Shown here: one piece after another, positions 43,201-52,479 of the stretch
Numbering within the stretch: the first letter of the stretch is position 1
Layout of the letters: each line of letters begins with the position of its first letter
Assembly: GCA_900472675.1 (NCBI GenBank)
Contig: UCJA01000006.1
Coordinates: forward strand, 186,001 to 250,000
DNA length: 64,000 nucleotides
Direction of reading: 5' to 3'
DNA from: Hyphomicrobiales bacterium
GTDB taxonomy: Bacteria; Pseudomonadota; Alphaproteobacteria; Rhizobiales; Rhizobiaceae
The notes under the pieces: model-generated
What the model was told of the DNA's origin: nothing
Databases searched by the model: none
The model's input: only the letters and a program-made list of their open reading frames with translations
Made by a program: the position numbers and the translations under genes

Positions 43201-43768
43201 TTCGCGGGTGCTCGACCACCCCGTGCGGCTGCAATCGGAGGTCGGCCGCGGCACCGTGTTCCGGCTGGACATGCCCCGCGACCTTTCTTCCCCACGCGCC
43301 AGCCGCAACCTGGAGCGGCCCGAAGCGCGTCGAGGACAGCAGCCGCTGCGCGGACTGCGGGTGCTGTGCATCGACAACGAGCCGCAGATCCTGCAGGGCA
43401 TGGCGCTGCTAATGTCCGGCTGGGGCTGCAGCGTGACCCAGGCCGCGTCGATCGAAGGGCTTTCTGCGCTCAAGACACCCGAGCCGACCCCGGGCGGGAG
43501 AGCGGAGGCCGAAGGCGAACTAATGCCGGATATCATTATTGCCGACTACCATCTCGACGACGGCAACGGCATCGATGCGGTGCTTGCGCTGCGGGCTCGC
43601 TACGGCGCCGAGATCCCGGCTCTTCTGATCACCGCCGACCGCAGCCCGGAGGTGCGCGCGCAAGCGGAGCGCCACGATATCGGCCTCCAGCACAAGCCGC
43701 TGCGACCGGCCGCCTTTCGCGCTCACCTCACCCAGGTTGCAGGCATCAAGCGCGTCGCTGCCGCTTAG
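40211..43768 (+). CDS. Sodium:solute symporter-hybrid histidine kinase
   Basis: The 1185-residue protein fuses a transporter-like sensor to a kinase. Residues 1 to about 560 form a sodium:solute symporter (SSS/PutP-like) domain of about 13 helices, including YCTSWTYFGGVGLAS. A PAS domain follows (about 655-770), then a coiled coil and HisKA with phospho-His814 in FAAAGHDILQPLNAARLY. The ATPase follows with NLVSNAIKYT, DSGIGIP and GLGLGLSIVDR. A C-terminal receiver carries Asp1112 in IIIADYHLDDGNG. Homologues link solute uptake to signalling. No separate response regulator is adjacent, so the receiver may pass phosphate to a distant partner. Confidence 0.93.
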   Translation: MLPGWVILLAAFAYVLLLFAVASYGDRHSRLVGVPKGGRPIVYGMSLAVYCTSWTYFGGVGLASQRGLEFTAIYIGPILAFTLGMPLIRRIIDLAKAEKITSAADLVAARYGKNSTVAMIVAVIALVASVPYIALQLRAVSSSVAVMVNPSDYGIGSGNLYFVDLPLIVTLLMACFAVMFGTRHTDATEHQDGLILAIAMESVVKIVAFATVGLSVIFLLFDGPADLIAKAAENALVQSALSYETPISRWLTLILLSAFAIVMLPRQFHVTVVENRTARERKVAGFLLPLYLIAINLFVLPVAVAGLIAFKGAGDADLYVLTLPLSEGLPFVTLITFIGGFSAATAMVVVESVALSIMVSNDIVIPIFLRRKLMGSRVGAGQRADLTRTLLNIRRMAIFAVLLLGYGYYRMADSQSGLASIGLLAFAAIAQVAPALLGGLIWRRANARGAILGMCLGTLAWGYMLFLPSLGGPDNSYVAAAVLNFVFPGTALFSGPGHDPLVNVTLFSLTLNIIAFVLGSLSRNPRPLERLQAGIFVKRHLRSQFATRGWTTRVSVGDLKATIARYLGEERMLRSFSNYETRAGRRFKDEQPADMAMVHFAEQLLGSAIGSSSARLVLSLILQRAEDASADTAWLLDQASEALQYNQDVLQTALSQMDQGIAVFDSSGRLTIWNRRFRHLLDLPDHVGQVGFPLEDMVAILSERGDIAPETQSEVVAQFKTFDAPFPLVLREGERIIEIRSNAMPDSGVVATFTDISDRVASDKALKQANETLEQRVGERTAELTRVNRELAEARAAADEANLGKTRFFAAAGHDILQPLNAARLYCSTLVEQLGVNDDRNSTLVHNIDSALESVEAILGAVLDISRLDTGGMQPRITSVALDDLLRRIATDHAPMAAERKLEFTVMPTSLRVRSDPNLLHRLIQNLVSNAIKYTVSGKVLVGARRRGDRVVIDVLDSGIGIPTSKFRTVFKEFARLDQGARTADGLGLGLSIVDRISRVLDHPVRLQSEVGRGTVFRLDMPRDLSSPRASRNLERPEARRGQQPLRGLRVLCIDNEPQILQGMALLMSGWGCSVTQAASIEGLSALKTPEPTPGGRAEAEGELMPDIIIADYHLDDGNGIDAVLALRARYGAEIPALLITADRSPEVRAQAERHDIGLQHKPLRPAAFRAHLTQVAGIKRVAAA

Positions 43769-43960
43769 CTCTTTCCTCTTCCTTATCCCCGTTCATTCCA
43801 GAGTCATCACGCACAGTTTACGGTTCAATTCGCCTTCGACGCCGTAAAGCGGAACCGTGTGCCTTTCGGCTGCGTTAGGCGCGTGAAAATCCTGGCCCCC
43901 AGAGGCCTTGCGGACCGGGCGGCGGCGCATTCGGACCGGCAGAGATGGAGACCGCGACCG

Positions 43961-45199
43961 ATGAAGCGTTTTGAAATCATTGATGGAATGCGGGGATATT
44001 TCCTCGTTTTCATGGTGTTGAACCACCTGATCTTCGCTGGCGGCTATCTGCTGGTCAAAATCAACCACAACCAGCTTGCCTTCGTGGAAGACGCCCAGGG
44101 CTTCGTATTCCTGTCCGGCCTGATGATCGGCATGGTCTATGCCCGCAAGATGCTGAAGGGCGGTTATGCGGCCGGGCGCTCGGCTATCTACAGCCGCGCT
44201 TTCGAACTTTACCGCTATGCCATGGGCATCGTCCTGGTTGTGCTGGTGGCCGCCATGTTCCTGCCCGGTGCCTATTCGATCTGGTTCAACTGGCTGGGCT
44301 ACACGACTTTCGACGACCCGCTGCGCCTGGCGATGATCGCGACCTTCCTGTTCCAGCCGACCTTCATGGACATCCTGCCACAGTACATCGTTTACATGCT
44401 GTTTGCGCCGATGCTGGTGAAGCTGGTGCTGGAGGATAAGTGGCACTACGTGCTGGCGGGTTCGCTGGTGCTGTGGATGGCGGGCCAGCTGGGCCTTCAG
44501 CAGATCGTGACCTCGCCGCTCAACGATATGGTGATGGGCGCCGACGACCAGGGTATCCGCGTGTCGTTCAATCTGCTCGGCTGGCAGATCGTGTTCTATT
44601 CGGGTCTGGTGCTCGGTGCGCTGACCTCGACGGGCAAGATCAACTGGAACAACATCCTGTCACCGGACAATACCTTCATCCCGAAGATGGCGCTGCTGAT
44701 GGTGGCCTTCTTCCTGCCGCTTCGCCTCATTACCGCGCATGAGCTGATGCCGCCGCACATGATCGGCAAGTTCGCCTCGATGGAAATCCGTGCCGATTTC
44801 GGCCCGGTCTACCTGCTGAACTTTGCTGCCGTCGGTATCCTGATTGCCTGGTTGATCGTCGCTGGTCCGCAGCACAAGGCTGCCTGGGTGCGCGCCATCG
44901 GAAATGCCATCCGCGGGCTGTTTTCTCTGCGCTACCTGCAGCTGCTCGGCCGCCACTCGCTCTACGTCTATGTGTGGCATGTGGGCATCGTGTACTTCGT
45001 CTACTATTTCGATGGCCGTACGCCGGAGCTCAGCGAATTGACGAAGACCGCCATCGCGCTGGTGTCCGTGGCACTCCTTTCAGTGCCGGCGATCTGGCGC
45101 GAACGCGACAAGTTCTTTGGTCCTACCGAAACGGTTCCGGCTTCCAACACGCCGAAACAGGCCAAGCCGCCCGGCCCCCAGCAGATGGTGGTTCGGTAA
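43961..45199 (+). CDS. opgC: OpgC-type membrane acyltransferase (glucan modification)
   Basis: The 412-residue protein has about ten membrane helices. Its start RFEIIDGMRGYFLVFMVLNHLIFAGGY holds the D-G-x-R-G motif of OpgC and acyltransferase-3 proteins, and FVFLSGLMIGMVYARKM and HSLYVYVWHVGIVYF are further family segments. OpgC adds succinyl groups to periplasmic beta-glucans (osmoregulated or cyclic) at the inner membrane. The start at 43961 has GGAG about 10 nt upstream; an earlier frame to 43859 is leader. A clear terminator follows. Confidence 0.87.
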   Translation: MKRFEIIDGMRGYFLVFMVLNHLIFAGGYLLVKINHNQLAFVEDAQGFVFLSGLMIGMVYARKMLKGGYAAGRSAIYSRAFELYRYAMGIVLVVLVAAMFLPGAYSIWFNWLGYTTFDDPLRLAMIATFLFQPTFMDILPQYIVYMLFAPMLVKLVLEDKWHYVLAGSLVLWMAGQLGLQQIVTSPLNDMVMGADDQGIRVSFNLLGWQIVFYSGLVLGALTSTGKINWNNILSPDNTFIPKMALLMVAFFLPLRLITAHELMPPHMIGKFASMEIRADFGPVYLLNFAAVGILIAWLIVAGPQHKAAWVRAIGNAIRGLFSLRYLQLLGRHSLYVYVWHVGIVYFVYYFDGRTPELSELTKTAIALVSVALLSVPAIWRERDKFFGPTETVPASNTPKQAKPPGPQQMVVR

Positions 45200-45222
45200 G
45201 CCCGAAACTCAACGAGATACAC

Positions 45223-45251
45223 AAAAGGGCGGCCTCACGGTCGCCCTTTTT
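45223..45251 (+). terminator. opgC terminator
   Basis: AAAAGGGCG and CGCCCTTTT pair around an 11-nt loop, with a T-run to 45251. This is a typical intrinsic terminator for the plus-strand gene. Confidence 0.75.
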
Positions 45252-45390
45252 CGTTGTCTCGTTTCCAGGCCCACGCTTGTGGGCCCTATTATCAATCGCT
45301 GCCCGAGCGGACCTGTTCCACGGCCAGAGAACCAGCAGGGAGAGGCCGCAGCAGTTCAGCCTCCGGCGTGTCGAGATCGAGCCAGTGACG

Positions 45391-45900
45391 TCAGGCTTCC
45401 GGCTTCAGCACGACGATCTGACGATTGTGGATAGGAGCGACATCAGGCCCCGGCGCGGTGGTGAGCATGGTGAAAGAGGGTGGTTGGTTGCTGTCGCTTC
45501 CGGCGGGTGCGTCGCGCCAGAGACCCGCGATACAGAGAAAGGGCGCCCCGTTTAGGGTGAAGCGTTGTTTGGCTTTCGGATATTTCGTGCCGGTGAACTC
45601 GAAGAAGGCGGAGGCCGGGATCAGGCATCGGCGGCTCTCTGCAAAGCTTCGGCCTTCGGAGCGGAAGTTGAACACCGGGCCTGCCTTTTTGCCGGTCGGC
45701 GGCGGAAAGCCGAAGGTCATGGAGGAGAGCACGACCTCGCCACCCTCCCTGCGCATCACCGGGCCAAGATCGCCGATCCTCACATCATCAGCCTGCGGCA
45801 GATCCGCCTCGCCCTGATGCTCGGCGGGAACAAGCCCCACCTCCCCCAGCGCCTGGCGGTATTCGGCATAGCGGATGTGTTGTTCGTAATCGTTGCACAT
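45391..45900 (-). CDS. SRAP (SOS response-associated peptidase), truncated by UGA
   Basis: The 169-residue product resembles YedK/HMCES, which crosslink to abasic sites in single-stranded DNA through Cys2. The start at 45900 gives MCNDYEQH, with the essential Cys2. Other active-site residues are visible: Asn in VFNFRSEGRSFAESRRCLIPASAFFEF (with its Glu) and His in PIHNRQIVVLKPEA. The frame then meets UGA but continues open for 32 codons as RHWLDLDTPEAELLRPLPAGSLAVEQVRSGSD to a TGA at 45292. A TGG to TGA change of a Trp codon would explain this. The C-terminal segment is normally part of the fold, so activity may be reduced. Confidence 0.82.
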   Translation of the reverse strand: MCNDYEQHIRYAEYRQALGEVGLVPAEHQGEADLPQADDVRIGDLGPVMRREGGEVVLSSMTFGFPPPTGKKAGPVFNFRSEGRSFAESRRCLIPASAFFEFTGTKYPKAKQRFTLNGAPFLCIAGLWRDAPAGSDSNQPPSFTMLTTAPGPDVAPIHNRQIVVLKPEA

Positions 45901-46124
45901 GGGGATCATGTAGGGCGTCAGAGGGAGCACGGGGAGATGCGTATGCCGTCTGCATCTTCGGGGATGACTGGAAAAATCTCGCAGCAGTGTTTGAGTTCGG
46001 TTCGGGTGCCCTATATGGCCGCATCATAACAGACGTCATTTTCGGAAGCGACAAAGCACAGCGCTTCCTGGCTTCTTCGAAACCCTCTCTGGCGGTCCGC
46101 TTAGGCCCCTTATACGAGACCTTT

Positions 46125-48347
46125 ATGAACCCAGAGCTAGCGAGGAAGCGCATTCGCGCCATCAAGCGAAGCGGCCTTCTGGACGGCTCCGGCAAGGAGC
46201 AGTTTGGCCTGTCGACCGAGCTCGTGCGCGCCATGCTCGATGTGCCGATCGCCATCATCTCGATCGTCGATGAGGACCGCCAGGTATTTGCCGGCCACTG
46301 CGGGCTGCCGCAGCCCTGGGCGACGCTGGGCGAGACGCCGATGACGCATTCGTTTTGCCAGCACGTGGTTGCGGGCAACGCACCCCTGGTCGTCAACGAC
46401 GCAACGCTGCATGACCTGGTCATGCAGAACGAGGCGATCGGAGAGCTAGGCGTCATCGCCTACCTCGGGGTGCCGATCGCTCTGCCGACAGGCGAACTCG
46501 TCGGCGCTCTTGCCGCCATCGACGCAAAGCCTCGCAACTGGACCACGCGAGACCGCAAATCCCTGGAGGCGCTGGCAAAGATTGTCGAAAAGGAAATTGC
46601 TCTCGCTATCTCCGAGCTGAAATATCGCAGCCTGTTTTCCGACATGCAGGAGGGCTACTACATCGCGAGTGCCATTCGCGATGATCATGGCGGCTTGAAA
46701 GACGTGATGTTTGAAGAGATCAATCCGGCCTTCGAGCGACTGACGGGTTTATCTCCCGAAAAGGTTGTCGGCTCCAGTCTGCTGGAGGTCGTGCCACATG
46801 TCGCCGATGACATGCTCCCCGCTTATGCTCGTGTCCTGGAGACGGGAACCGTTCTCCTGCATGCCAACCAGACCTCGGTCATGGGCGGACGTTGGTTTGA
46901 GAACCGCATTCGTCGGCTCGATGAGGACCGCATCGCCTCGGTGTTCATCGACGTGACGGAGCGCGTCAAGGCAGAAGAGCGCCTCAGAGACAGCGAAGCA
47001 TACTGGCGAAGCCTGTTCGAGAAGCTGGAAGAAGGGTTCATCCTTGGCGAAGTGATCCGGGATGCGGACAACAACATCGTCGATTGGCGCTACAAGGAAG
47101 TCAACCGGGCCTGGGGCGAGTTGGTCGGCATGCCACCGCACCTAGTCCTGGGGCGAACGATCCGCCAAGTCTTTCCAGGCATCGAAGACGAGTGGGTATT
47201 CGAATTTGCCAATGTTGTGAATTCCGGCAAGCCATCGGTGTTCACCCGGCAGGTCGGCACCATCGGTCGCTGGTATGAGGGCCACGCCCAGCCGCTCGGA
47301 CCCGACACGTTTATCGTGCTGTTCGTGGAGGTTACGGAGCGCCTTCGCCTGGAAACAGAACTTCGGGATCGCGAGCGGCAGCTCAGGACTGTTCTGGACA
47401 GTATGCCTGTCGGTGTCGCACTGGCGACAGCGCCCGAGGGGCGGATCATCATGCAGAACGAAACGCTGATGGAGCTTATCGGCCAGGATGCGACGGAAGC
47501 AAAGTCGACGGACGAGTACGGCATTTTTTCTGCGCGCTATGCCGACGGCACAAAGGTCAAGCCAGAGAACTTCCCACTGGCCCGCATCATGGCCGGCGAA
47601 TGCAGGACCGACGAGATGGAGGTTCTGTTTCGACGACGGGATCAAAGTGAAATCTGGATTTCCATCGTCGGCGAAGCGATCGACGATTCAAACGGCGGCC
47701 TTGCGGGGGCCGTTGTCGTGCTGTCCGACATTTCCGAGCGCAAGAGGGCCGAGGCCCAACAAGACATCATCAACAGCGAGATCAGTCATCGTCTGAAAAA
47801 CATGCTGGCCATGGTTCAGGCGATTGCCCAGCAGACCCTGAAGCCCGTAACGGACCGCGTCCATGTGGAGACGTTCGAGAAGAGACTGCAGGCCCTGAGT
47901 TCGGCACACGACGTGCTTCTCGACCAGAGCCGCGACGAAGGCTCGATGTTCAAAATCATCGCGGCGACGCTCAATCGGATACTGCCAACGGAACGTCTCG
48001 ATATTGACGGGCCGGACATCATGGTCGGCCAGAAGGGGACGCTGTCACTTGCACTGCTTCTGCATGAACTTGCCACCAATGCCATGAAGTACGGGGCACT
48101 TTCGAACGAGGCCGGTCGCGTTACGATCAAGTGGACTGTTGAAGGAACTGGCGATGTGCAGATGCTGCGCTTCCACTGGCGCGAAACGGATGGCCCGCCC
48201 GTGGCATTGCCGGACCGCCGGGGGTTCGGGTCAAAGTTGATCCGGATGGGGCTGATCGGCAACGGCGGTGTTCAGCTCGATTACGCACCAAGCGGATTCG
48301 TCGCGGAAATGACGGCGCCGCTTACGCAACTCCAGAACGCCGAGTAG
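46125..48347 (+). CDS. HWE-family sensor histidine kinase with GAF and PAS domains
   Basis: The 740-residue protein has an N-terminal GAF domain (about residues 25-165, GLPQPWATLGETPMTHSFCQHVV), then about three PAS domains (residues 180-540). The kinase core has phospho-His555 in EISHRLKNMLAMVQAIAQQT. Its ATPase includes LLLHELATNAMKYGALSN and the HWRETDGPPV segment that names the HWE group, with GFGSKLIRMG. There is no transmembrane helix. HWE kinases often sense light or redox and act in general stress signalling. The start at 46125 is an ATG with a GAGAC region upstream; the open frame extends to 45987 but that part is not domain-like. No regulator is adjacent. Confidence 0.9.
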   Translation: MNPELARKRIRAIKRSGLLDGSGKEQFGLSTELVRAMLDVPIAIISIVDEDRQVFAGHCGLPQPWATLGETPMTHSFCQHVVAGNAPLVVNDATLHDLVMQNEAIGELGVIAYLGVPIALPTGELVGALAAIDAKPRNWTTRDRKSLEALAKIVEKEIALAISELKYRSLFSDMQEGYYIASAIRDDHGGLKDVMFEEINPAFERLTGLSPEKVVGSSLLEVVPHVADDMLPAYARVLETGTVLLHANQTSVMGGRWFENRIRRLDEDRIASVFIDVTERVKAEERLRDSEAYWRSLFEKLEEGFILGEVIRDADNNIVDWRYKEVNRAWGELVGMPPHLVLGRTIRQVFPGIEDEWVFEFANVVNSGKPSVFTRQVGTIGRWYEGHAQPLGPDTFIVLFVEVTERLRLETELRDRERQLRTVLDSMPVGVALATAPEGRIIMQNETLMELIGQDATEAKSTDEYGIFSARYADGTKVKPENFPLARIMAGECRTDEMEVLFRRRDQSEIWISIVGEAIDDSNGGLAGAVVVLSDISERKRAEAQQDIINSEISHRLKNMLAMVQAIAQQTLKPVTDRVHVETFEKRLQALSSAHDVLLDQSRDEGSMFKIIAATLNRILPTERLDIDGPDIMVGQKGTLSLALLLHELATNAMKYGALSNEAGRVTIKWTVEGTGDVQMLRFHWRETDGPPVALPDRRGFGSKLIRMGLIGNGGVQLDYAPSGFVAEMTAPLTQLQNAE

Positions 48348-48449
48348 CTGACGGGCCGGCAGCAAGCCCTGTCCCCGTCAAGGGTATGGCGAAAGCGTGC
48401 TGCTACCAGCCGCTTCTCGCCACACCGATTTAGCCATTGGGGTTTCTCC

Positions 48450-50666
48450 TCAGGCCGCTGCGCTCACCGGCGCATAGGGGTCGAACCGGGTGTAGAAGGT
48501 ATCGCCCTTGGCTGCCATGTCGTTGAGCAGCGGCGTCGGCCTGAAGTGCTCGCCGTAGGTGGCGGCCAGCTTTTCCGCCAGTGCCACGAAAGTCTTCACG
48601 CCCATGCCGTCGATGTAGGAGAGTGTGCCGCCGGTATAGGGCGCAAAGCCGAAGCCGAGGATGGATCCGACGTCCGCCTCGCGCGGATCGGTGACGATGC
48701 CTTCTTCCACCGTGCGGGCCGCCTCGAGCGCGATCGTGACCAGGAAGCGCTGCTTCAAGACATTGACGTCGATGTCGGAGGCCGGCTTCTGCGGATAGAG
48801 GTCCTTGAGGCCCGGCCACAGCGACTTCTTGGCTGGCTTGGCTGGATAGTCGTAGAAGCCGCGGGTGTTCTTGCGGCCGCGACGATCGAGATCGTTTACC
48901 AGCTTGTCGACCAGCGCCATGTGCTCTGGCTTCACGGATGCCTCGCCGAGATCGGCAATCGAGGCCTTCATGATCTTCTGGGAGAGATCCACGGCGACCT
49001 CGTCGTTGAGCGACAGCGGGCCGACCGGCATGCCGGCCATCTTGGCGGCATTCTCGATCATCGCCGGCGGCACGCCTTCGATCAGCATGTCATAGGCTTC
49101 GTTGATGTAGCGGAAGACGCAACGGTTGACGAAGAAGCCACGGGTGTCGTTGACGACGATCGGCGTCTTCTTGATCTTGGCAACGAAATCAAGCGCCATG
49201 GCCAGCGCCCGGTCGCCCGTCTTTTCGCCGAGGATAACCTCGGTCAGCATCATCTTTTCGACCGGCGAGAAGAAATGCACGCCGACGAACTGCTCCGGGC
49301 GCTTGGAATTTTCGGCAAGGCCGGTGATGGGCAGCGTCGAGGTGTTGGAGGCGAAGATGGTGGTCGGCGCGATCACGGCTTCTACCTGCTCGATGACGGC
49401 CTTCTTCACGGCACGGTCTTCGAAGACGGCTTCGACGACAAGGTCGACGTCGGCAAGCGTGCCATAGTCGGGTGTCGGCGTGACGAGGGACAGTAGCTTT
49501 TCGCCTTCTTCCTTCGTCAGGCGGCCCTTGGCAACGCTATCGGCCACCAGCTTTTCGGAGACGGCCTTGCCCTTGTCGGCCGCTTCCTGATCCCGGTCGA
49601 TGAGGACGACGGGAATGCCCGCGGCTGCCGTGACATAGGCGATCGAGGCGCCCATGAAGCCGGCGCCGACGACGCCGACCTTGCGGATCTCGCTCTTTTC
49701 GACACCTGCCGGGCGACGGGCGCCCTTGCCCAGTTCCTGCATGGAAATGAACAGCGAGCGGATCATCGAGAAGGCTTCGGTCGTCTGCAGGACCTGCGTG
49801 AAATAACGCTGCTCGACCTTCAGCGCCGTGTCGAAGGGAAGCTGCAGGCCTTCATAGACGCATTTCAGGATGGCGAGCGCGCCTGGATAATTGCCGGCGG
49901 TTTCACGGCGCAGGATGGCCGGGGCTGCGGGAAACAGCTGGGCAGCCGCTGGCGTCCAGACGCCACCGCCCGGCACCTTGAAGCCGCGTTCGTCCCAGGG
50001 GGCGACAGGCTTCAGCCCGTCCTTGATCATCTGCTTTGCGGCGGTCACCAGTTGATCGGGCTCGACGACCTGGTGGAGAAGGCCCATGGCCTTGGCGCGG
50101 CTCGGCGTCAGACTCTGGCCGGTAGTCATCATCTGCAGGGCATCCTGCGCATTGGCGAGACGCGAGACACGTTGCGTGCCGCCGGCGCCCGGGAAGATGC
50201 CGACCTTGACCTCTGGCAGCGCAATCTTCACCGCTTTCGAATTGGCGGCGACGCGACCGTGGCAGGCGAGCGAAAGCTCAAAAGCGCCGCCCATGCAGGT
50301 GCCGTTGATGGCGGCAACCCAGGGCTTGCCGTTGGTTTCGATCTTGCGGAACAGCCAGGTCATACGGCCCGCAACATCGAACAATTTCTGCGCCGCGGCC
50401 TGCGGATCGCGGGCACGCTCATCGGCGAGCATGGTGAACATGCCGCGGATCATGGTGAGATCGGCGCCGCCGGAAAAGGAGGATTTGCCCGAGGTAAAGA
50501 CGACGCCCTTGACGGCCTCATCGGCGACGGTCTGGCTGAGGATCGCCTCAAGCTCATCCATCACCTCGACGGTAAAGACGTTCATCGACTTGCCCGGCAT
50601 GTCCCAGGTGACGAGGGCAATGCCGTCTGCATCGGTTTCAACCGTGAAATTAGTATAGGTGCTCAT
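48450..50666 (-). CDS. Bifunctional enoyl-CoA hydratase / 3-hydroxyacyl-CoA dehydrogenase (FadJ/FadB-like)
   Basis: The 738-residue protein combines an N-terminal crotonase domain ([59 protein letters not shown]) with a dehydrogenase half. That half has the NAD loop [64 protein letters not shown] and [12 protein letters not shown]. It performs the hydration and oxidation steps of fatty acid beta-oxidation. It is the last gene of a minus-strand operon with the thiolase and a cupin between. Confidence 0.93.
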   Translation of the reverse strand: MSTYTNFTVETDADGIALVTWDMPGKSMNVFTVEVMDELEAILSQTVADEAVKGVVFTSGKSSFSGGADLTMIRGMFTMLADERARDPQAAAQKLFDVAGRMTWLFRKIETNGKPWVAAINGTCMGGAFELSLACHGRVAANSKAVKIALPEVKVGIFPGAGGTQRVSRLANAQDALQMMTTGQSLTPSRAKAMGLLHQVVEPDQLVTAAKQMIKDGLKPVAPWDERGFKVPGGGVWTPAAAQLFPAAPAILRRETAGNYPGALAILKCVYEGLQLPFDTALKVEQRYFTQVLQTTEAFSMIRSLFISMQELGKGARRPAGVEKSEIRKVGVVGAGFMGASIAYVTAAAGIPVVLIDRDQEAADKGKAVSEKLVADSVAKGRLTKEEGEKLLSLVTPTPDYGTLADVDLVVEAVFEDRAVKKAVIEQVEAVIAPTTIFASNTSTLPITGLAENSKRPEQFVGVHFFSPVEKMMLTEVILGEKTGDRALAMALDFVAKIKKTPIVVNDTRGFFVNRCVFRYINEAYDMLIEGVPPAMIENAAKMAGMPVGPLSLNDEVAVDLSQKIMKASIADLGEASVKPEHMALVDKLVNDLDRRGRKNTRGFYDYPAKPAKKSLWPGLKDLYPQKPASDIDVNVLKQRFLVTIALEAARTVEEGIVTDPREADVGSILGFGFAPYTGGTLSYIDGMGVKTFVALAEKLAATYGEHFRPTPLLNDMAAKGDTFYTRFDPYAPVSAAA

Positions 50667-50681
50667 GGGTTCTCCTCCCGC

Positions 50682-51065
50682 TCAGGCCGACAGATGGCTT
50701 CGCTGAGCATCCAGCGTTTTGGTCTTTTCAACCACGATATCGCCGGTGTGTTTCGTCTCGGACGGCTCGAACAGGATGATCCAGCATTCCTCGGCAGCGA
50801 CCGGGTTATGCTCGACACCCTTGGGCACGACATGGAAATCACCTGCCTTGAGATGGACATGCGGCCGATCGCGATATTCGATGGTGAGCGCGCCTTTCCA
50901 GATCAGGAAAAGCTCGTCTTCGTCGCGGTGCGAATGCCAGGTCAGTTGGTCCTTGACCTTTGCGACCTTGACGCTCTGGCCGTTGAGATCAGCAATGACG
51001 CGAGGCGACCAGTGGTCGTTGACATGAGTATATTCGTCTTCGATCGTGCCAGTGTTGAAGCTCAT
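50682..51065 (-). CDS. Cupin domain protein in the beta-oxidation operon
   Basis: The 127-residue single-domain cupin has metal motif 1 in [26 protein letters not shown] (H-x-H-x4-E-like) and motif 2 in [22 protein letters not shown]. It starts 3 nt after the thiolase stop and ends 16 nt before the FadJ-like start, so it is tightly co-expressed with fatty acid oxidation. Its role there is unknown. A ligand-binding or isomerase function is an inference. Confidence 0.85.
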   Translation of the reverse strand: MSFNTGTIEDEYTHVNDHWSPRVIADLNGQSVKVAKVKDQLTWHSHRDEDELFLIWKGALTIEYRDRPHVHLKAGDFHVVPKGVEHNPVAAEECWIILFEPSETKHTGDIVVEKTKTLDAQRSHLSA

Positions 51066-51067
51066 AC

Positions 51068-52276
51068 TCAGACCCTCTCGATGATGGTCGCGGTGCCCAT
51101 GCCGGCGCCGATGCAGAGCGTGACCAGGGCAGTGTTCAGATCGCGGCGTTCCAGCTCGTCCAGAACGGTGCCGAGGATCATGGCGCCGGTCGCGCCCAGC
51201 GGATGGCCCATGGCAATGGCGCCTCCATTGACGTTCATCTTGTCGTGGGAGATGTCGAAGGCCTGCATGTAGCGCAGCACGACGGCGGCAAAGGCCTCGT
51301 TCAGTTCGAACAGGTCGATGTCGGCGATCGTCATGCCGGAGCGCGCGAGCAGCTTTTCCGTGACGTCGACCGGGCCGGTCAGCATCAGCGCCGGATCCGA
51401 GCCAATGTTTGCAAAGGCGCGAATGCGGGCACGCGGCTTAACGCCCATGGACTGCCCGCCGGCCTTCGAGCCGATCAGCACGGCCGCGGCGCCATCGACG
51501 ATGCCGGACGAATTGCCGGCGTGGTGGACGTAGTTGATCTTTTCGATTTCCGGATGGGCCTGGATGCCGACGGCCTCGAAGCCACCCATCTCGCCTGGCA
51601 TCTGGAACGAGGCATTGAGGGAGGCGAGCGCCTGCATGTCGGTGGTCGGGCGCATGTGCTCGTCGCGGTCCAGGATAGTGAGGCCGTTCTGGTCCTTGAC
51701 CGGAATGACCGAGTTCTTGAAGTAGCCGGCGTCCCAGGCATGGCCGGCGCGCTTCTGGCTCTCGACCGCATAGGCGTCCACGTCATCGCGGGTGAAGCCG
51801 TATTTAGTGGCGATCAGGTCCGCCGAAACGCCCTGCGGCATGAAGTAGGCTGGGAAGTTGACGGAGGGGTCCATGTACCAGGCGCCACCGGACATGCCCA
51901 TGCCGACGCGCGACATCGACTCGACACCGCCGGCAATGACGATGTCATCGGCGCCGGCCATGACCTTGCCGGCTGCGAAATTGACCGCATCGAGCCCGGA
52001 GGCGCAGAAGCGGGAGATCTGCATGCCGGGTGCGCGGTTGGAATAGCCGGCCTCGAATGCGGCAGCCTTGGGAATGACGGCGCCGGAATCCATGACCGGA
52101 TCGACGCAGCCGAAGATGATGTCATCGACGGTTGCGGTGTCGAGCCCGTTGCGATCGCGAATGGCTTCCAGCGTCTTGGCGGCGAGCCGCACCGAGGGTA
52201 CCTCGTGCAGGCTGCCGTCCTTCTTGCCGCGGCCGCGGGGCGTGCGCACGTGATCGTAAATGAAGACCTCGGTCAT
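51068..52276 (-). CDS. Acetyl-CoA C-acyltransferase (thiolase, FadA-like)
   Basis: The 402-residue thiolase has the nucleophilic cysteine in [23 protein letters not shown], the His in [20 protein letters not shown], and the second cysteine in [18 protein letters not shown]. It cleaves 3-ketoacyl-CoA to acetyl-CoA and a shortened acyl-CoA. It sits upstream of the cupin and FadJ-like genes and downstream of the acyl-CoA dehydrogenase, forming one beta-oxidation cluster. Confidence 0.95.
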   Translation of the reverse strand: MTEVFIYDHVRTPRGRGKKDGSLHEVPSVRLAAKTLEAIRDRNGLDTATVDDIIFGCVDPVMDSGAVIPKAAAFEAGYSNRAPGMQISRFCASGLDAVNFAAGKVMAGADDIVIAGGVESMSRVGMGMSGGAWYMDPSVNFPAYFMPQGVSADLIATKYGFTRDDVDAYAVESQKRAGHAWDAGYFKNSVIPVKDQNGLTILDRDEHMRPTTDMQALASLNASFQMPGEMGGFEAVGIQAHPEIEKINYVHHAGNSSGIVDGAAAVLIGSKAGGQSMGVKPRARIRAFANIGSDPALMLTGPVDVTEKLLARSGMTIADIDLFELNEAFAAVVLRYMQAFDISHDKMNVNGGAIAMGHPLGATGAMILGTVLDELERRDLNTALVTLCIGAGMGTATIIERV

Positions 52277-52388
52277 GATGTCATCTCCCTATCGGCGATC
52301 AAACGCCTTTAAACTTTTGTGGTCGTGAGTGATCCCCTCACTTGCAATTTCTTGCACTTAGCCGAAGCTAAGATGCTGAAATCGCTTT

Positions 52389-52453
52389 CTCTCCCACAAG
52401 GGGAGAGAAACCGGTGAGGCACCCGCGACGCCCCCTCTCCCCTTGTGGGAGAG
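52389..52453. repeat. REP-like inverted repeat pair
   Basis: CTCTCCCACAAGGGGAGAG at 52389-52407 is the exact reverse complement of CTCTCCCCTTGTGGGAGAG at 52435-52453, with a 27-nt spacer. Each arm is itself nearly palindromic. Similar GGGAGAGG hairpins are scattered through many Rhizobiales genomes. It lies between the dehydrogenase stop and the thiolase start and may reduce readthrough. Confidence 0.6.
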
Positions 52454-52479
52454 GTTCTTGGTGAGGGGGTAGCCAACGC

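Noticed and set aside
21702..45900. Recoding of UGA as tryptophan
   Set aside because: Two genes have a UGA where Trp would fit, but most genes in the window end in UGA with no sensible extension, and tRNA suppression in Rhizobiaceae is unsupported. Point mutation is simpler.
52389..52453. Insertion sequence ends
   Set aside because: The inverted arms enclose only 27 nt and no transposase; the pattern fits a REP-like element.
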